The translations under genes were made by a program, and so were the position numbers. A stretch of 64,000 nucleotides of DNA from Nitrosopumilaceae archaeon (lineage in GTDB: Archaea; Thermoproteota; Nitrososphaeria; Nitrososphaerales; Nitrosopumilaceae), in NCBI GenBank assembly GCA_022823825.1, contig JAJEHG010000045.1, positions 23,721-87,720 of the forward strand, given 5' to 3'. Shown here piece after piece: positions 59,156 through 64,000 of this stretch (position 1 is the first letter of the stretch; each line of letters opens with the position of its first letter). The notes beneath the pieces were generated by a model, which had not been told where the DNA came from, did not search any database, and was given only the letters and a program-made list of their open reading frames with translations.

Positions 59156-59338
59156 TCAGGGGCCGGTCACGCGCACGAGCATCTCCCACATGACGTACGC
59201 GCCCACGGCGATCCCCCCGGCGCCGACTGCCATCGCCACCAAAAGAAAGCTTTTTCGCTCGGCCATCCGCTTCTGGAACCCGCCGCGGTCTATTATCGCT
59301 ATCGTCCCGGCCGCAATCGGTGCACAAATCGACGTCAT
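59156..59338 (-). CDS. Possible small single-TM protein
   Basis: MAERKSFLLVAMAVGAGGIAVGAYVMWEMLVRVTGP, with a possible upstream start. Confidence 0.45.
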   Translation of the reverse strand: MTSICAPIAAGTIAIIDRGGFQKRMAERKSFLLVAMAVGAGGIAVGAYVMWEMLVRVTGP

Positions 59339-59533
59339 ATGCCTGCTGCTCTCTCTTCCGGGGAGCGGGATCCTGAGCGTCCCGTCTAGTCTGAACACGT
59401 GACTTGTGTCATGAGTGTGAAAACTGGGGGGGAGTTGTTGGAAGGGTTGCGAATGCAGACATTTTGCCAAAAAGCGGGCACGCTGGCCGCCATAACCCGC
59501 TCCCTGCAGGCCACAATGCGGCCTGGAACGGCC

Positions 59534-60328
<795 letters not shown>

Positions 60329-60329
60329 A

Positions 60330-61091
60330 CTACTCACCCAAGTACGACTCCACGACCCTGGGATCCTTCGTGACCTCGTCTGGATCGTCCTCCGCGATGA
60401 TCTTGCCCCTGTTGAGTACAAAGACGCGCTCCGCATACTGCAGCGAGATGTCCAGCCTATGCTCGATTATCAGAAACGTGATCTTTTGCTCCCTGCAGAT
60501 CCTCTTGATCCTCTCAAAGATCTCGTGCGCCAGGGTGGGGTTCACGCCGGCAATGGGCTCGTCCATCAGGATCATCTTGGTGTCTGCCATCATGGCCCTG
60601 CCGAGCTCCAGCAGCTTCTGCTGTCCGCCGCTGAGGTTCCTGCTCCAGACGACCCCCTGCCCTGTCAGGCTCACCATCTCCATGATCTCCGAAGACTTGT
60701 CCGCCACCTTCTCCTCGTCGTGCCTCCATCTCGACCTTGTCGGGGCCGCAAGAAATCCCTCGCCGCGGTTTTTGTCGCTTGACACCAAAAAGTTCTCCTC
60801 CGTCGTAAGGTTCCTAAACGGCTGCGGTATCTGCCACGTCCTAACCAGCCCCGTCTTGAAGGTATCAAACAGCCCCTTCTGCGTGATGTCGGTCCCATCA
60901 AATGTGACGCTGCCCGCGTCCGGCTTCAGGAGCCCGGAGATCACGTTTATCAGCGTGGTCTTGCCGCTTCCGTTGGGTCCGATCATCTGGTATATCCTGC
61001 CTGCCTCCATCCCCATGTCGATCCCATCAAGCACAACCATGCCGCCGAATTGTTTCCTGATGCCGGAGAGCGACAGGATCGTTGCCATCAC
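60330..61091 (-). CDS. livG: Branched-chain amino acid-type ABC transporter ATPase (LivG-like)
   Basis: MIGPNGSGKTTLINVISGLLKPDAGSVTFDGTDIT...RTWQIPQPFRNLTTEENF...LSGGQQKLLELGRAMMADTKMILMDEPIAGVNP. Confidence 0.94.
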   Translation of the reverse strand: MMATILSLSGIRKQFGGMVVLDGIDMGMEAGRIYQMIGPNGSGKTTLINVISGLLKPDAGSVTFDGTDITQKGLFDTFKTGLVRTWQIPQPFRNLTTEENFLVSSDKNRGEGFLAAPTRSRWRHDEEKVADKSSEIMEMVSLTGQGVVWSRNLSGGQQKLLELGRAMMADTKMILMDEPIAGVNPTLAHEIFERIKRICREQKITFLIIEHRLDISLQYAERVFVLNRGKIIAEDDPDEVTKDPRVVESYLGE

Positions 61092-61185
61092 ATTTGGAAA
61101 GCCGCCGCATGATTAAGGCTTTCTGCACGGCCAAGACGCTCCAGAGGCCGCCCGGTTGGCGGGTTGGCCCCTGCGGGTGGATGGA

Positions 61186-61194
61186 GGGGGGGGG
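61186..61194. repeat. G9 tract within a G-rich divergent livG-livH intergenic region
   Basis: 'gatggagggggggggtggatggaggggag'. Confidence 0.9.
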
Positions 61195-61450
61195 TGGATG
61201 GAGGGGAGAATGGTGCGGTGGGAGCGGAGTGGGAGAGGGAGGCGGCTGTGGGACTTTTGGGCCGTGCGCGCATGGAGGTCTGCATCAAGGCCGCTTGGCA
61301 TTTGGGCTTGCGATATGTAGATTAACTTTGAATTCCCCCTCACTGGAGATGGGATTCGGTCATTTGCAGCAGGCGGGCCCGCGGGCCGCGCACCCCCGGG
61401 CCGGCAGCGCCGGGCTGGGGGCAGAACCGTCAGCGTAACGGAGACACGAA

Positions 61451-62389
61451 TTGGCCCTCGATCCCATATTCTCTGATGCCGTCATATTTGCAAGCCTCCT
61501 GTCACTCCTGAGCATAGGCCTGACGCTCACGTACCTCACCACGCGCGTCCCGAACTTTGCGCACGCCTCCTTTGCCACGATCGGCGTCTACATGGCGCTG
61601 GTCGCGACCCACATCTGGGGGGCCACCCCGTACGTCTCGATCCCGGTCGCGTTTGTGGCATCCGGGCTGGTCGCCGTCTCCCTGTACGTCTTCATACTAA
61701 AGCCCCTGATACGAAAGGGGGCCTCACAGGCGATCCTGATGATCGCCACGCTTGCCTTTGACCTGATACTGATTGCGGGACTGAACATCTTTGCGGACTT
61801 TGTGGTACAGACGTTCAGGATCGCATCAAGGGAGTTCACGCTGCGCAGCTACGATGCCGAACTGGCGGGCCTTCCGATGATAGTCTTCGTGGCGCCCGCC
61901 GCCATAATCGTCCTGTCACTGACGTTGTACATAGTGCTAAAGAAGACAAAGTTCGGCATCGCGATGCGGGCCGCCACCGAGAACCAGGACCTCTCAGAGA
62001 CCGTGGGGATCAACGTAAAGCGGATCTACGTAGTCTCCTGGATGCTGGGAGGCGGGCTTGCAGGGGTGGCGGGCGCGCTCATGGCCCTGTGGTTCCAGGG
62101 GGATCCGAATCTGGGCCCGCTGATGATCCCAAGCATCTTTGCCGCCAGCATCGCGGGAGGCTTTCTGAGCATTTACGGGGCGATTGCAGGGGGTTTGCTG
62201 CTCGGGTTTACGGAGGTTCTGGGGACCAGGTTTCTTGCCGGCGAGTTCGGCTCATGGCTCATCGCGTACCGCCCGCTCATCCCGCTTGCGTTCATCGTGG
62301 TGACCCTGATGCTGGCGCCCCGGGGGATGGCCGGGATTAACTGGTCGTGGCTGGAGAGGAGAGTGAGGAGACATGGTTCTGGAGACTGA
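61451..62389 (+). CDS. livH: Branched-chain amino acid-type ABC permease (LivH-like)
   Basis: LLSIGLTLTYLTTRVPNFAHASFATIGVYMAL...GIAMRAATENQDLSETVGINVKRIYVVSWMLGGGLAGVAGAL; TTG start. Confidence 0.93.
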   Translation: MALDPIFSDAVIFASLLSLLSIGLTLTYLTTRVPNFAHASFATIGVYMALVATHIWGATPYVSIPVAFVASGLVAVSLYVFILKPLIRKGASQAILMIATLAFDLILIAGLNIFADFVVQTFRIASREFTLRSYDAELAGLPMIVFVAPAAIIVLSLTLYIVLKKTKFGIAMRAATENQDLSETVGINVKRIYVVSWMLGGGLAGVAGALMALWFQGDPNLGPLMIPSIFAASIAGGFLSIYGAIAGGLLLGFTEVLGTRFLAGEFGSWLIAYRPLIPLAFIVVTLMLAPRGMAGINWSWLERRVRRHGSGD

Positions 62390-63452
62390 GGCCATATTCC
62401 TCATAGACCTGCTTGCGATATTCGCGATCTACGTGATCGTCAATCTGAGCCTGAACATGGAGTTCGGATATACGGGGATCCCGAACTTTGGCAAGGTGCT
62501 GGCAGTCGGGGCGGGGGCGTTCGTCGCCGCGTCGATCCCCGGCAGGATATTTGCAGCCATGGCGGGCATCGAGGGGGATTACGTACTTGACAACCTCGCC
62601 ATCGTCTCCCAGGTCAACGCGTGGCTGGTGGACAACACGGGAATCGGGTTTGTCATCTTCTTCCTGACGCTGGGAATGGCGGCCGCCGTGGGAGGGGGGC
62701 TGGGAATCCTCACGTCATATCCTGCGATACGCATGCGCGGCGACTACCTTGCCATCACGCTGCTGGCATTCGGCGAGAGCATCCGCATAATCGGAAACAA
62801 CTTCACGCCGCTCGCGGGCGGGACGCTGGGGGTCCAGCTGCCGGACCCGCTGTCCTTCCTGCCTGACGAGATCCGCTTCTCGGTGGCCACGCTGGGACTG
62901 ATCCTCATTACGGCTGCCGTCTTTGTCTTCAGCGAGAAGATGGTCCGCTCGCCGCTTGGGAGGCTGCTCAGGGCCGTCCGCGACAACGAGGTCGCCGCGG
63001 AGTCTCTGGGAAAGGACACGGCGCGGATCAGGATGAAGGTGATAATGATCTCGGCCGCGCTCGCCGCGGTGGGCGGCGCGCTGTACGCATTCTACGTGGG
63101 CGGGGCCATTGCGTTTGCGTACGACAGGGCGAGCTGGACGTTCTGGCCCTTCCTCATGATTCTGATTGGCGGGCTTGCAAACAACAAGGGGGTCCTGTTC
63201 GGCACGCTGATCTTCGTCACCGTCCGAAAGCTCATCATCTTCTTCAAGGACTCCTTTGAGGGACTGGTCCCCTTTGACATCATCTGGCTTGACTTTCTGC
63301 TGCTGGGCGTGATACTGCTGGCTATACTGCTGTACCGCCCGCAGGGACTGTTCGTGGAAAAGCCTACCGCGACAGTCGGGGGCGGTGCTGGACGCGCCGG
63401 AAAGGGGCGGGGCGGGGCGGGAAGAAGGCTGTTTAATCTTCTCTTCAGGTAG
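62373..63452 (+). CDS. livM: Branched-chain amino acid-type ABC permease (LivM-like)
   Basis: YVIVNLSLNMEFGYTGIPNFGKVLAVGAGAFVAA...GRLLRAVRDNEVAAESLGKDTARIRMKVIMISAALAAVGGALYAFYVG. Confidence 0.93.
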   Translation: MVLETEAIFLIDLLAIFAIYVIVNLSLNMEFGYTGIPNFGKVLAVGAGAFVAASIPGRIFAAMAGIEGDYVLDNLAIVSQVNAWLVDNTGIGFVIFFLTLGMAAAVGGGLGILTSYPAIRMRGDYLAITLLAFGESIRIIGNNFTPLAGGTLGVQLPDPLSFLPDEIRFSVATLGLILITAAVFVFSEKMVRSPLGRLLRAVRDNEVAAESLGKDTARIRMKVIMISAALAAVGGALYAFYVGGAIAFAYDRASWTFWPFLMILIGGLANNKGVLFGTLIFVTVRKLIIFFKDSFEGLVPFDIIWLDFLLLGVILLAILLYRPQGLFVEKPTATVGGGAGRAGKGRGGAGRRLFNLLFR

Positions 63453-63485
63453 ACCGCATAGGCTCGGCTCCGGCGCCTGTCACAT

Positions 63486-63496
63486 GGGGGGGGGGG
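63486..63496. repeat. G11 homopolymer between livM and the LivK-like gene
   Basis: 'cacatgggggggggggttgc'. Confidence 0.9.
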
Positions 63497-63604
63497 TTGC
63501 AAGGAGTTAGGATCCAAGGACCGACCAATTTTTCCATACTAATTGATCAAGTCGTCTTTCGTCCCACAACTTGGACCCGGGATTGCACCAAGCATTTAAG
63601 AACT

Positions 63605-64000
63605 ATGCACTACCGGTGTGGGATATTGGATTCAAAGAAGGGCGCCGCGATCGGGGTTGGAATAGCTGTGGTAATTGCTGCTGCCGTGGCGGCGGGCATG
63701 ATGGGTTCGGCTCCCGTGGATGAGGCCGGTGATCAGGTGGTTCCGGCCGACGAAGGCATGCCGGAGGCGCCTGCCGTCGAGGAGGCCGTAGTGGAAGAAG
63801 GGTCCGGGCTCTCAGGCGACGTTACTATAGGACTGATCCTGCCGCTTACGGGGGATCTAGCGCACAAGGGCCACGAGAACTGGGAGGGCTCAAAGTTCGG
63901 ACTGCAGCAGTTCAACAAGTACCTTGAGGAGAGGGGCGAGCCGTGGCAGCTCAGGATGGTCTCAGAGGACTCTGCGACCAACCCGGTCGTGGCGCTCGAA
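63605..64000 (+). CDS. livK: Branched-chain amino acid-type ABC substrate-binding protein (LivK-like), 3' truncated by window
   Basis: ILDSKKGAAIGVGIAVVIAAAVAAGMMGSAPVDEAG...SGDVTIGLILPLTGDLAHKGHENWEGSKFGLQQFNKYLEERGEPWQLRMVSEDSATNPVVALE. Confidence 0.88.
   Translation, partial: MHYRCGILDSKKGAAIGVGIAVVIAAAVAAGMMGSAPVDEAGDQVVPADEGMPEAPAVEEAVVEEGSGLSGDVTIGLILPLTGDLAHKGHENWEGSKFGLQQFNKYLEERGEPWQLRMVSEDSATNPVVALE

Overview
GC-rich archaeal chromosomal window with very dense coding. Gene content (aEF-2, CDC48/VCP-type AAA ATPase, Lrp/AsnC regulator, MqnD- and MqnE/CofH-like futalosine-pathway proteins, F420-type LLM oxidoreductase, thiolase+DUF35 pair, Hjc-like nuclease) fits a Thaumarchaeota/Nitrososphaerota genome of high GC, possibly a Cenarchaeum-like symbiont; this assignment is inference. 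Most of the window is core metabolism: purE/purK, threonine synthase, threonine dehydratase, an isopropylmalate-synthase-family enzyme, a dipeptide-type ABC permease pair and a complete Liv-type ABC system. I found no rRNA, tRNA, CRISPR array or transposase. The most unusual content is a set of large exported, internally repeated ligand-binding proteins: (i) a Cache-like array of about 10 units at 3218-7133, split by one apparent frameshift, whose last units lie in near-identical ~750-bp modules; (ii) a 4x Cache-like protein fused to an SBP_bac_3-type solute-binding domain at 51957-54656; (iii) a 4x repeat protein (DUF7482-like) at 10630-12816; (iv) a double PBP1 protein at 43988-46429. None shows a recognisable membrane anchor or signalling output after the ligand-binding domains. 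Two further patterns stand out: homopolymeric G/C tracts of 9-12 nt sit almost only in divergent intergenic regions, and Gly/Ser/Asp low-complexity insertions recur inside otherwise conserved enzymes. All family assignments come from reading motifs by eye; no database search was run.
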